64,000 nucleotides of DNA from Clostridia bacterium (GCA_017438845.1 JAFRUO010000029.1:1-64000); one strand, 5' to 3'; counted from the stretch's first letter, positions 1 to 7,450 are shown. Numbers and translations: made by a program. The notes: generated by a model from the sequence alone, not told the origin.

Positions 1-13
1 TATCTTTTTTCAT
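1..13 (-). CDS. N-terminal fragment of a gene leaving the window
   Basis: Only the first codons are visible on the minus strand (Met-Lys-Lys-Asp). A GGAGGT ribosome site sits 8 bases before the ATG, so this is a credible start. Nothing can be said about the product. Confidence 0.5.
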
Positions 14-106
14 CGTTTTTTACCTCCGTTTTGTGTATTTTTTGACTGGCAGGTCTTTTCTATTATACACGCTGCGGAGGTTCTTTTCATCGGTTAACCT
101 TTTCTG

Positions 107-129
107 AACCACGCGACTATCGCGTGGTT
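107..129. terminator. Hairpin between the edge gene and the hydrolase
   Basis: A 9-bp perfect stem (AACCACGCG / CGCGTGGTT) with a 5-base loop is followed by TTTT on the plus strand. No plus-strand gene precedes it in the window, so its role is unclear. Confidence 0.4.
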
Positions 130-144
130 TTCATTATACAAGAA

Positions 145-173
145 AAGCACCCGACCTTCACGGTCGGGTGCTT
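145..173 (-). terminator. Rho-independent terminator of the hydrolase gene
   Basis: A 12-bp stem (AAGCACCCGACC and its complement) is followed by TTTTCTTG when read on the minus strand, 26 bases after the hydrolase stop codon. Confidence 0.8.
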
Positions 174-198
174 ATCTATGTTTGTGATTATGACTTAA

Positions 199-1143
199 TT
201 ATTCAGCCTTTTTGTCGGCGACCTTATTGACCCATTCAACAATGTCGTCCATAACCTCTTGCTTGTTGGTTTCGTTAAGAAGCTCGTGCCTTGCGCCGGG
301 ATAAAGCTTCATCAGCGTGCTTGCGTGACCCGAGGCTTTAAGTCCCTCGAACACCTTTCTTACGCCCTTGCCGTATTCGCCGACGGGGTCGTCCTCACCT
401 GCGATAAGCAAAACGGGAAGGCTTTCGGGTACCTTCTTGTACCAGGCAGGTGAAGAAACCTGCTTTAATACGCCGAACAGAGTTTCAAAGCCGTTGGTTG
501 TGAAGCAGAAGCCGCAAAGGTCGTCTGCAATGTACTTGTCAACCTCTTCGTCAACTCTTGAAAGCCAGTCAAATTCGGTGCGCTTAGCGGTCTTTTTGTT
601 GTAAGGCCCGAAGGCGATTGAATTAAGGAAGCCGGAACGGTGGTGGTCGCCCTTGGTCTTTTCAAGGTATTTTGCAAGCGCAATGCCCATGCCCGTTGCG
701 GGGTTGGGGCCGCTTGTGCCGCAGTAAATTGCACCGCTTAAAAACCTGCCGTATTTTGCGGTGTACGCCCTTGCAAGGAAGGAGCCCATGCTGTGGCCGA
801 AAAGGATAAACGGAAGCTCGGGGTATTCCTGCTTGGCAATCTCGGTAACCTTTTTCATATCCTCAACAAGGTTGCTTACGCCGTCCTCGCCGAAGTAGCC
901 GAGGTCGTCCTTAGAGGCAACGGACTTGCCGTGTCCTAAATGGTCGTTAATAAAAACGGCATAACCGTTTTCGGCAAGCTTCATGGCAAACTCGGCGTAG
1001 CGGTTTGAGTATTCAGCCATACCGTGAGCAATCTGAACAACGCCCTTTACGTCGGCAAAGTCCTTGGGTGCGGCGCTCTGGACGTAAATGTCACAAAGAC
1101 CTGAGCTTGATTTAAAATCATATACGTTAGTAACAAATTCCAT
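199..1143 (-). CDS. Alpha/beta hydrolase, monoacylglycerol-lipase / serine aminopeptidase S33 type
   Basis: A 314-residue cytoplasmic enzyme of the alpha/beta hydrolase fold. The nucleophile elbow GHSMG is near residues 116-120 (Ser118). The acid lies in the GEDDP motif near 249-253 and the catalytic His in GARHE near 286. The HGM motif near residues 40-42 fits the oxyanion region of the lysophospholipase/monoacylglycerol lipase branch (Hydrolase_4). It has no signal peptide. The start has a GGAGGA site 9 bases upstream. It appears to be monocistronic with its own terminator. The fold and triad are clear. The substrate, whether a monoacylglycerol, lysophospholipid or another ester, is inference only. 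Confidence 0.85.
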   Translation of the reverse strand: MEFVTNVYDFKSSSGLCDIYVQSAAPKDFADVKGVVQIAHGMAEYSNRYAEFAMKLAENGYAVFINDHLGHGKSVASKDDLGYFGEDGVSNLVEDMKKVTEIAKQEYPELPFILFGHSMGSFLARAYTAKYGRFLSGAIYCGTSGPNPATGMGIALAKYLEKTKGDHHRSGFLNSIAFGPYNKKTAKRTEFDWLSRVDEEVDKYIADDLCGFCFTTNGFETLFGVLKQVSSPAWYKKVPESLPVLLIAGEDDPVGEYGKGVRKVFEGLKASGHASTLMKLYPGARHELLNETNKQEVMDDIVEWVNKVADKKAE

Positions 1144-1295
1144 AGTACATCCTCCTTTATGTTATTACGGATTTATTTTAGCACAAAACAAGGTAAAATG
1201 TAACAGCGATGAGGATATTTGGATTTATTGACAAAAAAGCAGGCGGTTAATTATAGAAAATAACCAAGAGCAGCAAAGAAAAAGTAAAAAAGCAC

Positions 1296-1324
1296 TTGAA
1301 AAATGTATTGCTTTATGATACTAT
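1296..1324 (+). promoter_or_regulatory. Promoter of tRNA-Ala
   Basis: TTGAAA (1296-1301), a 17-base spacer and TACTAT (1319-1324). The predicted transcript start is about five bases before the mature tRNA end. Confidence 0.75.
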
Positions 1325-1335
1325 ATTAAAGCTAT

Positions 1336-1411
1336 GGGGGCGTAGCTCAGCTGGGAGAGCGTCTGACTGGCAGTCAGAAGGTCAACGGTTCGATCCCGTC
1401 CGTCTCCACCA
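1336..1411 (+). tRNA. tRNA-Ala(GGC)
   Basis: A 76-nt cloverleaf including an encoded CCA. The acceptor stem GGGGGCG pairs with CGTCTCC, with two G-U pairs. The D stem is GCTC/GAGC. The anticodon stem TCTGA/TCAGA encloses loop CTGGCAG, giving anticodon GGC, which reads GCC and GCU alanine codons. The outermost pair of the T stem is an A-C mismatch. A promoter and a terminator flank it, so it is a single-gene unit. Confidence 0.95.
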
Positions 1412-1419
1412 AAGACAAA

Positions 1420-1446
1420 GGTATGGCTTTTGCCGTACCTTTTTTG
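1420..1446 (+). terminator. Terminator of tRNA-Ala
   Basis: GGTATGGC pairs with GCCGTACC (one G-U pair) around a short T-rich loop, followed by six T. The 3' half of the hairpin and its T-run lie in a 43-bp sequence repeated at 4289-4331. Confidence 0.8.
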
Positions 1447-1469
1447 TTTTAAAGGACGGGAGCGAACCG
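1427..1469 (+). repeat. 43-bp direct repeat, copy 1
   Basis: Identical over 43 bases to 4289-4331. It starts in the tRNA terminator loop (CTTTTGCCGTACC) and ends GGAGCGAACCG. With copy 2 it brackets the A+T-rich two-gene cassette. Confidence 0.9.
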
Positions 1470-1534
1470 AGAGTCCATCTTTTTGCGGTTCGCCGCAGGC
1501 GGAGCGAGACGGACATATAAATGCGAAAATATTA

Positions 1535-1560
1535 ATTTCCCTTTTTAAGCAACTTTTTTT
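1535..1560 (+). promoter_or_regulatory. Upstream element, copy 1
   Basis: A 26-base sequence beginning ATTTCCCTTTTTAAGC and ending in a T-run, repeated exactly at 2945-2970. Here it lies 12 bases before the -35 of the HTH gene. A small dyad, AAG-CAA-CTT, sits at its centre. It is a candidate operator or activator site. Confidence 0.65.
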
Positions 1561-1572
1561 GGCGAAAAATTA

Positions 1573-1600
1573 TTGATTTCTTTTCAAATTTTGCTATGCT
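1573..1600 (+). promoter_or_regulatory. Promoter of the HTH/membrane gene
   Basis: TTGATT (1573-1578), a 16-base spacer, TATGCT (1595-1600). The predicted start leaves a leader of only about 11 bases before the ATG. Confidence 0.65.
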
Positions 1601-1617
1601 TTAATTGAGGTGAGGTT

Positions 1618-2922
1618 ATGGACAAATATGCCTTTGGAAACAGACTTTGCGCCTTGCGTACAGAAAAAGGTTATACTCAGGAAAAGCTTGGCAAAATGTT
1701 AGGCGTAGGAAAAACGGCTGTGTCAAAATGGGAAAACGGAACGACACAGCCACGCCTGCCGATGCTTGAAAAAATTGCGGCATGTTTTGATATTACTATT
1801 GAAGAATTGTTGGAATATGAAAACAAAAAAGCGGATAGTTCTGATGCTTTAGAAAAGAAAGTGATACAAGTAGAATTACCTTCAAAAATACTGACAATTC
1901 CGCGTTTTTCAATTAAATCTTTTTTTGGATTTAGTTGGTTAAGCATTGATGCTCAAATGTTTATTGCAGAAATAAAGAGTGAATATGGCATATCAAACAG
2001 AAAAGTTGCAGATATTCTGCAAACAAGCGAAAGGAAAATCGGTCTTTGGGAGAATGGCTTTAAACAGCCCTCTCCCAGAGACAGTTTGAAGATAGCTGCT
2101 TTGTATTATAACAACTGCAAAGAAAATGAGAAGGCAAATCAATTCTTAAATGTCAGTTTTGAGACAAAACACTGTGATTGGTTAGTGAAGATTGCAGTTT
2201 TAGTTTTAACTGCCATTTCCCTTATCCTTTATCCGCAATTGATTATTTCAGAATCGCTTAGTGATTTGTATATCAACCATTCTTTTGGCTTTCACTTTTC
2301 GCTTTTGTTTTCTTCATTATTACCTATGGCGGTTCTTGTTATTGCAACACACATTTTCTCAAAATATATAAACCTGAACAAACCGCATATAACCAATACC
2401 CTGAAGACATATAGATTGTTCATCTGCTTTTACCTTGTTTATTTACTAATCTCATGGTTTGTTTTTGTTCCAAATGATTGGGTAATTCTACTTTTGATTC
2501 TTGCCTGTGGCGTTGTTTTTTTCACATTGCATTATATCAACTTTAGCAACATTAGTTTTAATTTGATGACAACAATTAAGTTTATATCATTCGGAATAAT
2601 AAGTCTTTTACTCGTTTTCATTATAATGTTTCACACGATTGATTACGCAATATCAATGGAGGATTCAGTTGTATGGAATGTTTCGCGTTTGGCACTGGTT
2701 TTTCCTATTTTGGGATTTGTAGTTTTGTGCGATCATGAAATGTTTTATAGTAATATGCTAATGTTTTACAAACAAGTTAAATCCTTTTTCCCGGAAGTAA
2801 AAAAGGAAGCGGTTGGTTTACAAAAGAAAGATATCGCATTTATGATTGTGTTAATTGTTGTTACGGTAACTTTTTTTATCGTTTCCGAGACAAATAAAGG
2901 ATGGATTGTTGAACATTTTTAA
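1618..2922 (+). CDS. XRE-family HTH regulator fused to a polytopic membrane domain
   Basis: A 434-residue protein. Residues 6-65 form a Cro/CI-type helix-turn-helix with the typical sequence VGKTAVSKWENG. Residues about 120-170 look like a second, more divergent HTH (SNRKVADILQTSERKIGLWENG). About seven hydrophobic segments follow between residues 180 and 430, so the DNA-binding part should be tethered to the membrane. The ATG follows GAGGTGAGG closely. The codons are A+T-rich compared with the backbone genes. The gene shares a 26-bp upstream element with the dockerin gene downstream, which suggests self-control and control of that neighbour. The signal it senses is unknown. Confidence 0.8.
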   Translation: MDKYAFGNRLCALRTEKGYTQEKLGKMLGVGKTAVSKWENGTTQPRLPMLEKIAACFDITIEELLEYENKKADSSDALEKKVIQVELPSKILTIPRFSIKSFFGFSWLSIDAQMFIAEIKSEYGISNRKVADILQTSERKIGLWENGFKQPSPRDSLKIAALYYNNCKENEKANQFLNVSFETKHCDWLVKIAVLVLTAISLILYPQLIISESLSDLYINHSFGFHFSLLFSSLLPMAVLVIATHIFSKYINLNKPHITNTLKTYRLFICFYLVYLLISWFVFVPNDWVILLLILACGVVFFTLHYINFSNISFNLMTTIKFISFGIISLLLVFIIMFHTIDYAISMEDSVVWNVSRLALVFPILGFVVLCDHEMFYSNMLMFYKQVKSFFPEVKKEAVGLQKKDIAFMIVLIVVTVTFFIVSETNKGWIVEHF

Positions 2923-2944
2923 TAAGGAAAATGCTTGATATCAT

Positions 2945-2970
2945 ATTTCCCTTTTTAAGCAACTTTTTTT
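2945..2970 (+). promoter_or_regulatory. Upstream element, copy 2
   Basis: An exact 26-base copy of 1535-1560, again 12 bases before the -35 hexamer, this time of the LRR-dockerin gene. The identical spacing argues for function rather than chance. Confidence 0.65.
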
Positions 2971-2982
2971 GATAAATTTTAG

Positions 2983-3011
2983 TTGATATAAATAGCGATC
3001 CTTGATATTAT
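2983..3011 (+). promoter_or_regulatory. Promoter of the LRR-dockerin gene
   Basis: TTGATA (2983-2988), a 17-base spacer, TATTAT (3006-3011). The predicted transcript start falls just before the AAAAGGAGG ribosome site. Confidence 0.75.
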
Positions 3012-3035
3012 GGCAATAGAAAAGGAGGTAATATT

Positions 3036-4064
3036 ATGAAGAAAAAAGTATTAGCAATTATTATGTGTATCGTTATGATAATCGGCATATTGCCTGTTTA
3101 TGCCTTTGCGGAGGGCAGCTTGAGTGCTTGGACTTACAAAGTATTAAACGAATCAGATAAAACAGCCGAAATCACCGGATACAATGGAACAGAAACCGAG
3201 CTTGTTTTTCCTGAGAAGATTGACGGCTATACAATGGTTGCTATTGCGGATTATGCTTTTGAAGGTAGGTCAACAAACTATCGTAATTTCACATCGGTTA
3301 CGATACCTGAAACATATAAAAGAATAGGTCATTGCAATTTCAATTATTACAGAGATCTTATGGAGATTAATCTCCCACATACCCTCACTTTCATTGGTAT
3401 GTATTCTTTTGTAGGCTCTGGTGCTTATATTGAAAACGATTATAATTGTACAAGAAATAATGAATATCCAGTATTTTATATTGGAGAGTACTGTATTTCT
3501 TGTCGTCAGACACTAGCTAATGAAATAGTTTATACTATTAAACCAGGCACAAAGCTTATTGCTTCCGGCGCGTTTTACCACTGTCAGTATTTAAGAGGTG
3601 TTATTATACCTGAAGGTGTGGAATATATTAATGAAAGCGCTTTTTTGAGTTGCAATTTCAGTTGTTTAGTTATTCCCTCAACAGTAAAAGAAATAGGAGA
3701 TTATGCATTCATAATGAGGTACGGTTGTTTTGCATATATTCCCGAAACCGTTGAAAGAATATCAGACAGCATTTGTGAAGATAATGAGTTTAGATCAACA
3801 ATTTACGGAGTAAAAGGATCAGAGGCGGAGAGAGTTGTGCTTGCCAGAAATATCAAGTTTGTTGAGATAAAAGATATTCTTCGAGGTGATGTGGATGGCG
3901 ATGGGATTTTGAGCATTAATGATTATGCATCAATGAAGTCCAATGTATTATGTGAAATCGAGTATAAAGGCGAGAATGAAATAATAGGTGATATGAACGG
4001 AGATTGCGTAATCGATGGTTTTGATTTATTCCGTGTTGATATGGCAATAAACGGAATGGCTTAA
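3036..4064 (+). CDS. Secreted BspA-type leucine-rich-repeat protein with type I dockerin
   Basis: A 342-residue protein. Residues 1-26 form a signal peptide (lysines, hydrophobic core, AFAEG cleavage region). Residues about 45-270 carry degenerate LRR_5/BspA repeats such as VTIPETYKRIG, VIIPEGVEYINESAF and LVIPSTVKEIGDYAF. Residues about 283-342 are a dockerin with two calcium loops (DVDGDGILSIND and DMNGDCVIDGFD). Dockerins dock onto cohesins, so the protein is probably secreted and assembled on a cell-surface scaffold. LRRs of this type often mediate binding. No cohesin is encoded in the window. The start follows AAAAGGAGG with good spacing. The gene is A+T-rich. Confidence 0.88.
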   Translation: MKKKVLAIIMCIVMIIGILPVYAFAEGSLSAWTYKVLNESDKTAEITGYNGTETELVFPEKIDGYTMVAIADYAFEGRSTNYRNFTSVTIPETYKRIGHCNFNYYRDLMEINLPHTLTFIGMYSFVGSGAYIENDYNCTRNNEYPVFYIGEYCISCRQTLANEIVYTIKPGTKLIASGAFYHCQYLRGVIIPEGVEYINESAFLSCNFSCLVIPSTVKEIGDYAFIMRYGCFAYIPETVERISDSICEDNEFRSTIYGVKGSEAERVVLARNIKFVEIKDILRGDVDGDGILSINDYASMKSNVLCEIEYKGENEIIGDMNGDCVIDGFDLFRVDMAINGMA

Positions 4065-4076
4065 TAAAAACTTGTT

Positions 4077-4107
4077 ACAGGCGGTGCGGCTTCGTGCCGC
4101 CTGTTTG
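4077..4107 (+). terminator. Terminator of the LRR-dockerin gene
   Basis: ACAGGCGG pairs with CCGCCTGT around a GC-rich loop, followed by TTTG. It begins 12 bases after the stop codon. Confidence 0.7.
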
Positions 4108-4193
4108 AAATATATCGTATGAGTATTAGGTGGTAGTATGAAAAGATTCGTTAGTTTAGTGAAGAATAATTACTTGTAGTTATTAATAATAAG

Positions 4194-4239
4194 ACAACAG
4201 GCAACGGATTTTCATTTCCGTTGCCTGTTGTTCTTTTCT
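4194..4239 (+). terminator. Strong hairpin with T tail, no obvious parent gene
   Basis: A 15-bp stem (ACAACAGGCAACGGA and its complement, 4194-4231) followed by TTCTTTTC. It looks like a terminator. Only a 13-codon frame (4138-4179) precedes it, so the gene it once served may have been lost. Confidence 0.6.
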
Positions 4240-4288
4240 CACCAGTCTGGCTGCTTTCTTGTTTGTAAACATCCTTATGACAGGTAGC

Positions 4289-4331
4289 CTTTTGCCGTAC
4301 CTTTTTTGTTTTAAAGGACGGGAGCGAACCG
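4289..4331 (+). repeat. 43-bp direct repeat, copy 2
   Basis: An exact copy of 1427-1469, including part of the tRNA-Ala terminator. The bases just before it (CAGGTAGC) also resemble those before copy 1. Confidence 0.9.
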
Positions 4332-4337
4332 TATTAT

Positions 4338-4828
4338 TCATTTTTAAGTGTTCAGTTTTCAGTATTCATTAAAACAGTTACTACCCCTCCGTCTTTTTGC
4401 CGAAGCAAAAAGACACCTCCCCTGACAAGGGGAGGTTGATCGGCTTTCAGGCGGATGATATCCGCTCATACGTTTGCGAAGCAAACACATATTACCTCTT
4501 CACTTTTCACTATTCACTATTTAACGGGACGTCGGGACGCCGTCCCCTACGGTTTGCAAAGCAAACACTTATTACCTCTTCACTATTCACTATTACACTC
4601 CGTTCCCTACGGATGAAAATAATATTTTTTAATAATAACGGCGGGATCAAGCCCCCGCCCTACGTTCAACAAACAAGCAATTTTCATCAAAAACAGAGGC
4701 GACCAAAGCTCCCCCTACGGTTTGCGAAGCAAACACTTATTACTTCGTCACTATTCACTATTCACTGTTTACCGTTCGCCCCTACGGTCATTATTCATTT
4801 TTAAGTTTTCAGTTTTAAGTATTCATTA
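4338..4828. repeat. Repeat array with GTTTGC-RAA-GCAAAC hairpins
   Basis: Three 15-bp hairpin units (4472-4486, 4552-4566, 4720-4734) each consist of GTTTGC, a three-base loop and GCAAAC. Each is followed by ACWTATTAC and CACTATTCACTATT-like tracts. The array is bounded by two similar A+T-rich blocks (about 4338-4370 and 4793-4828). A CCTCCCCTGACAAGGGGAGG palindrome is at about 4415. Related modules recur at 54.6-54.8 kb. Units are irregular and there are no spacers, so this is not CRISPR. Confidence 0.75.
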
Positions 4829-4832
4829 TTAA

Positions 4833-4872
4833 AAACTAAAGCCCCGTCACTGCGGTGACAGGGTTTTAGTTT
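4833..4872 (-). terminator. Terminator of the minus-strand 4877-5371 gene
   Basis: AAACTAAA and GTCAC arms pair with GTGAC and TTTAGTTT. On the minus strand the hairpin runs into TTTTTAATAA just after the stop codon. Confidence 0.7.
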
Positions 4873-4876
4873 GACA

Positions 4877-5371
4877 TTATGCCCAGGGGTCCTGAGATTT
4901 CGGCTGTCTTATGTCGGACAAAAACGTGTGCTCCCAGAGAAGCCACTGTCCGTCGCCCTTGCGGCGAAGCGTTATCGGGCGGTCATTGTCCGAGCCCGAG
5001 GAATGAAGGTAAAGCACCGCATAGCCCTCGTTTGTGTACGAATACGGGTTGTCGCTTACCTGAATTTCATAGGGCGCTTCACCGATTGTGTAGTCGTTTT
5101 CGGGGCTTGTTCCCTTAAAATAAGAACGAATAACATAGCCTTTGTCACGAAGTCGGTCACGGATAAACTGCAAATCATAATTTGAAAGCGGAGAAGGTCC
5201 CTTTAAAAAATTTACCATTTCAACTGCGGTATCGGGATCCTTTTCGTAAACGTTAAAAGCCGCAACAGCCAATGCCGCAGTGTTGAACGGGTCGCTGAGG
5301 TCTGCCAGTTCTCTCAGCTCGTCAACATTTTGCGGAAGCCTTTCAAGTTTAATAAGCTTTACTGTGTTCAT
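4877..5371 (-). CDS. Conserved hypothetical protein, possibly DUF6935-like
   Basis: A 164-residue soluble protein without signal or membrane segments. It begins with an alpha-helical half (PFNTAALAVAAFNVYEKDP, then NYDLQFIRDRL). It ends with a beta-rich half closing in PITLRRKGDGQWLLWE and a DPW motif. That ending is shared by a family of uncharacterised Firmicutes proteins, and my family name is from memory and uncertain. The ATG has an excellent GGGAGG site. It lies 12 bases downstream of metA on the same strand and is probably cotranscribed with it, although no link to methionine synthesis is visible. Confidence 0.65.
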   Translation of the reverse strand: MNTVKLIKLERLPQNVDELRELADLSDPFNTAALAVAAFNVYEKDPDTAVEMVNFLKGPSPLSNYDLQFIRDRLRDKGYVIRSYFKGTSPENDYTIGEAPYEIQVSDNPYSYTNEGYAVLYLHSSGSDNDRPITLRRKGDGQWLLWEHTFLSDIRQPKSQDPWA

Positions 5372-5383
5372 AATAACCTCCCG

Positions 5384-6298
5384 TTAAATTGAATTTAAGT
5401 CATAAGGCGTTTTCTGATAAACAAAATAATTAAGCCAGTTCTGGAACAGCAGACAGCCCGTGTCCCTCCAGGTGTTCCTCGGCGTCTGCTTAGGGTCGTC
5501 CTCTGGGAAATAATTGTACGGAAGCTTGATGTCCAGCCCTTTGTCAACATCCCTGAAATATTCCTTGGCAAGCGTGTTGTTGTCATATTCCGAGTGGCCC
5601 GTGCAGAAGAAGTTCCTGCAATCCATATCGGAAATCAAGTGCACGCCCGCAATTTCGGAGTAGGAAAGAATCTGCAAATCCTTAACCTTGACAATGTCCT
5701 CCTTTCGGGTCTCCGTGTGCCTTGAGTGAGGCACATAGTAAAGGTCGGAAAAGCCCCTGAGAAGAGGGTGGTAAAGGTCAAGCGGAATGTGTTCAAAGAC
5801 GCCGAACATTTTTTCCTTTAAAAGGTGCTTCGGCACGCCGTATTTGTGGTAAAGCGCCGCCTGCGCTCCCCAGCAGATGTTGTAGGTTGAATAAACGTGA
5901 GTCTGTGCCCAGTCAAAGATTTCACAAAGCTCGTCCCAGTAGTCAACCTCCTCAAAAGCCATAAGCTCTACGGGGGCGCCCGTGACTATCATACCGTCGT
6001 ACTTTTTGTCCTTAACGTCGTCAAAGGTTTGATAAAACTTGAGCATATGCTCCTCAGAGGTGTTCTTGGTTTTATGTGTGGAAACCTGAAGAAGCTCAAC
6101 GTCAACCTGAAGCGGAGAGTTACTGAGCAGTCTTAAAATCTGAGTTTCGGTTTCAATTTTGGTGGGCATAAGGTTTAAAATGATAATTTTAAGCGGTCTT
6201 ATGTCCTGAGTTGTCGCCCTTGTTTCGGTCATTACGAAAATATTTTCAAGCTCCAGCGAGTGATGCGCGGGAAGTCTGTCGTCAATTTTAATAGGCAT
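5384..6298 (-). CDS. metAA: Homoserine O-acetyltransferase, MetA family (MetAA)
   Basis: A 304-residue enzyme that acylates L-homoserine at the first committed step of methionine synthesis. The MetA family signature is plain: NICWGAQA carries the catalytic Cys142, and PHSRH and FCTGHSEYD carry the His/Glu part of the site. Residue 111, in GAPVE, is Glu. In this family Glu111 is associated with acetyl-CoA use and Gly111 with succinyl-CoA, so I call it an acetyltransferase despite the family's historical name. It fits with the O-acetylhomoserine sulfhydrylase at 47.4-48.7 kb. The start has an AAGAAGGTG site. No SAM riboswitch is visible in the 57-base upstream gap. Confidence 0.92.
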   Translation of the reverse strand: MPIKIDDRLPAHHSLELENIFVMTETRATTQDIRPLKIIILNLMPTKIETETQILRLLSNSPLQVDVELLQVSTHKTKNTSEEHMLKFYQTFDDVKDKKYDGMIVTGAPVELMAFEEVDYWDELCEIFDWAQTHVYSTYNICWGAQAALYHKYGVPKHLLKEKMFGVFEHIPLDLYHPLLRGFSDLYYVPHSRHTETRKEDIVKVKDLQILSYSEIAGVHLISDMDCRNFFCTGHSEYDNNTLAKEYFRDVDKGLDIKLPYNYFPEDDPKQTPRNTWRDTGCLLFQNWLNYFVYQKTPYDLNSI

Positions 6299-6355
6299 CT
6301 TTATGCACCTTCTTTGCTATCGGATTTTATTAAAATGAATTTTAACACATATTTT

Positions 6356-7450
6356 TTAGTATATCAACTCGGAAATAACCGTGTTTGAAAGCAGAAAGCC
6401 CTTTCTTGTAAGGCGAATTCCCTCTGTATCGCAGAGTAAAAGTCCCTCATCTGCAAAGCGCTCAGCCTTTTTCCTTAAAGCGTCAAGGCTTATTCCGAAA
6501 CGGTTAAGGGCTTCCTTCTCCTTAATGCCCTCGCTGAGCCGAAGCCTTAACATTACGTACTCCTCAAAGTCACCGCCCCTGCCCTCATATTCGGCAGCGG
6601 GAGCCGACAAATAGTCCGAAATGCTGTCGGGGTAAAAAAATCTTTCGCCGCCGATAAAAGAATGAGCGGACGGTCCGAGCCCCAGGTATTCGTCACAGTT
6701 CCAATATTTCAGATTGTGACGGCTTTCAAAGCCCGGCTTTGAAAAGTTTGAAATTTCATACTGAGAAAAGCCGTTTTCGGAGAGGTATTCGCACATAAAA
6801 AAATACATATCGCATACGCTGTCCTCGTCCGGAAGATTAAGTCTTTCTCTCATTTTGTAAAACGGAGTGTTTTCCTCTAATTTTAAGATGTATCCGCTGA
6901 TATGGGTTACGTCGCTGTCAATGCAATAGTCCAGCGTTGCCTTCAGGCTTTCGGGCGTTGAATCGGGAATGCCGAGCATAACGTCAAGCGAAATGTTGTT
7001 AATTCCCGCCCTTTTCGCAGAGCTTATGACCCGAGTGATTTCCTCACTGTCGGCACGTCTGCCAAGCCTTTTCCTTTCGGCGTCGTTTGCGGACTGCAAG
7101 CCGAGTGAAATGCGGTTAACACCCGCTTCGCAAAGCCTTTCAAAAAAGCCGTCCTCAATGCCGTGCGGGTTACATTCAACAGTAATTTCATCCTTCACGT
7201 CAAAGGCGGAAACCGCTTCACAAACTATTTTGTACAGTTTTTCCTTTCCGAGCACGGAAGGCGTTCCGCCGCCTATGTAAAGTGTATCAGCTTTACAGCA
7301 ATACTGTTCGGCGGAAAACCGGATATTCTTAATCAGCGCAGCTACGTACTCCTCCCTGAGAGCGTCGTCTGAGCGCATTGAATAAAAATCGCAGTACGGA
7401 CATTTAGAGGAGCAAAAGGGAATATGCAGATACAGTCCTATTTTTTTCAT
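6356..7450 (-). CDS. hemW: Radical SAM heme chaperone HemW (coproporphyrinogen oxidase-like)
   Basis: A 364-residue radical-SAM protein. The 4Fe-4S triad is PFCSSKCPYCDF (Cys13, Cys17, Cys20), followed by the YIGGGTPS motif typical of the HemN/HemW superfamily. The extra N-terminal cysteine arrangement of true HemN oxidases is absent, and the length matches HemW, which transfers heme rather than oxidising coproporphyrinogen. The C-terminal HemN_C domain is present (ALNRFGISLDALRKKAERF). The ATG overlaps the stop of the upstream editing gene (ATGA), so the two are translationally coupled. Association with lepA is typical of Firmicutes. Confidence 0.92.
   Translation of the reverse strand: MKKIGLYLHIPFCSSKCPYCDFYSMRSDDALREEYVAALIKNIRFSAEQYCCKADTLYIGGGTPSVLGKEKLYKIVCEAVSAFDVKDEITVECNPHGIEDGFFERLCEAGVNRISLGLQSANDAERKRLGRRADSEEITRVISSAKRAGINNISLDVMLGIPDSTPESLKATLDYCIDSDVTHISGYILKLEENTPFYKMRERLNLPDEDSVCDMYFFMCEYLSENGFSQYEISNFSKPGFESRHNLKYWNCDEYLGLGPSAHSFIGGERFFYPDSISDYLSAPAAEYEGRGGDFEEYVMLRLRLSEGIKEKEALNRFGISLDALRKKAERFADEGLLLCDTEGIRLTRKGFLLSNTVISELIY

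Larger units (their letters stand above)
4105..4876. other. Gene-free stretch of palindromes and dispersed repeats
   Basis: I see no credible gene here. It holds a strong hairpin, copy 2 of the 43-bp repeat, three copies of a GTTTGC-GCAAAC hairpin unit, a pair of A+T-rich flanking repeats and a terminator for the minus-strand gene. Reading frames across it merely translate the repeats. Confidence 0.8.

Noticed and set aside
4138..4179. A 13-codon frame before the strong hairpin
   Set aside because: Too short to support, and only a weak ribosome site. The hairpin may belong to a lost gene.
4397..4804. A 135-codon plus-strand frame
   Set aside because: It translates repeat units (RFAKQTLITSSLFTI occurs twice). 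It has no ribosome site and lies wholly in the intergenic repeat array.
4338..4828. Possible CRISPR array
   Set aside because: Units are irregularly spaced, spacers are themselves repetitive, and no cas gene is present.
6299..6355. SAM riboswitch upstream of metA or hemW
   Set aside because: The gap is 57 bases, too short for a known SAM riboswitch, and no matching stems are seen.
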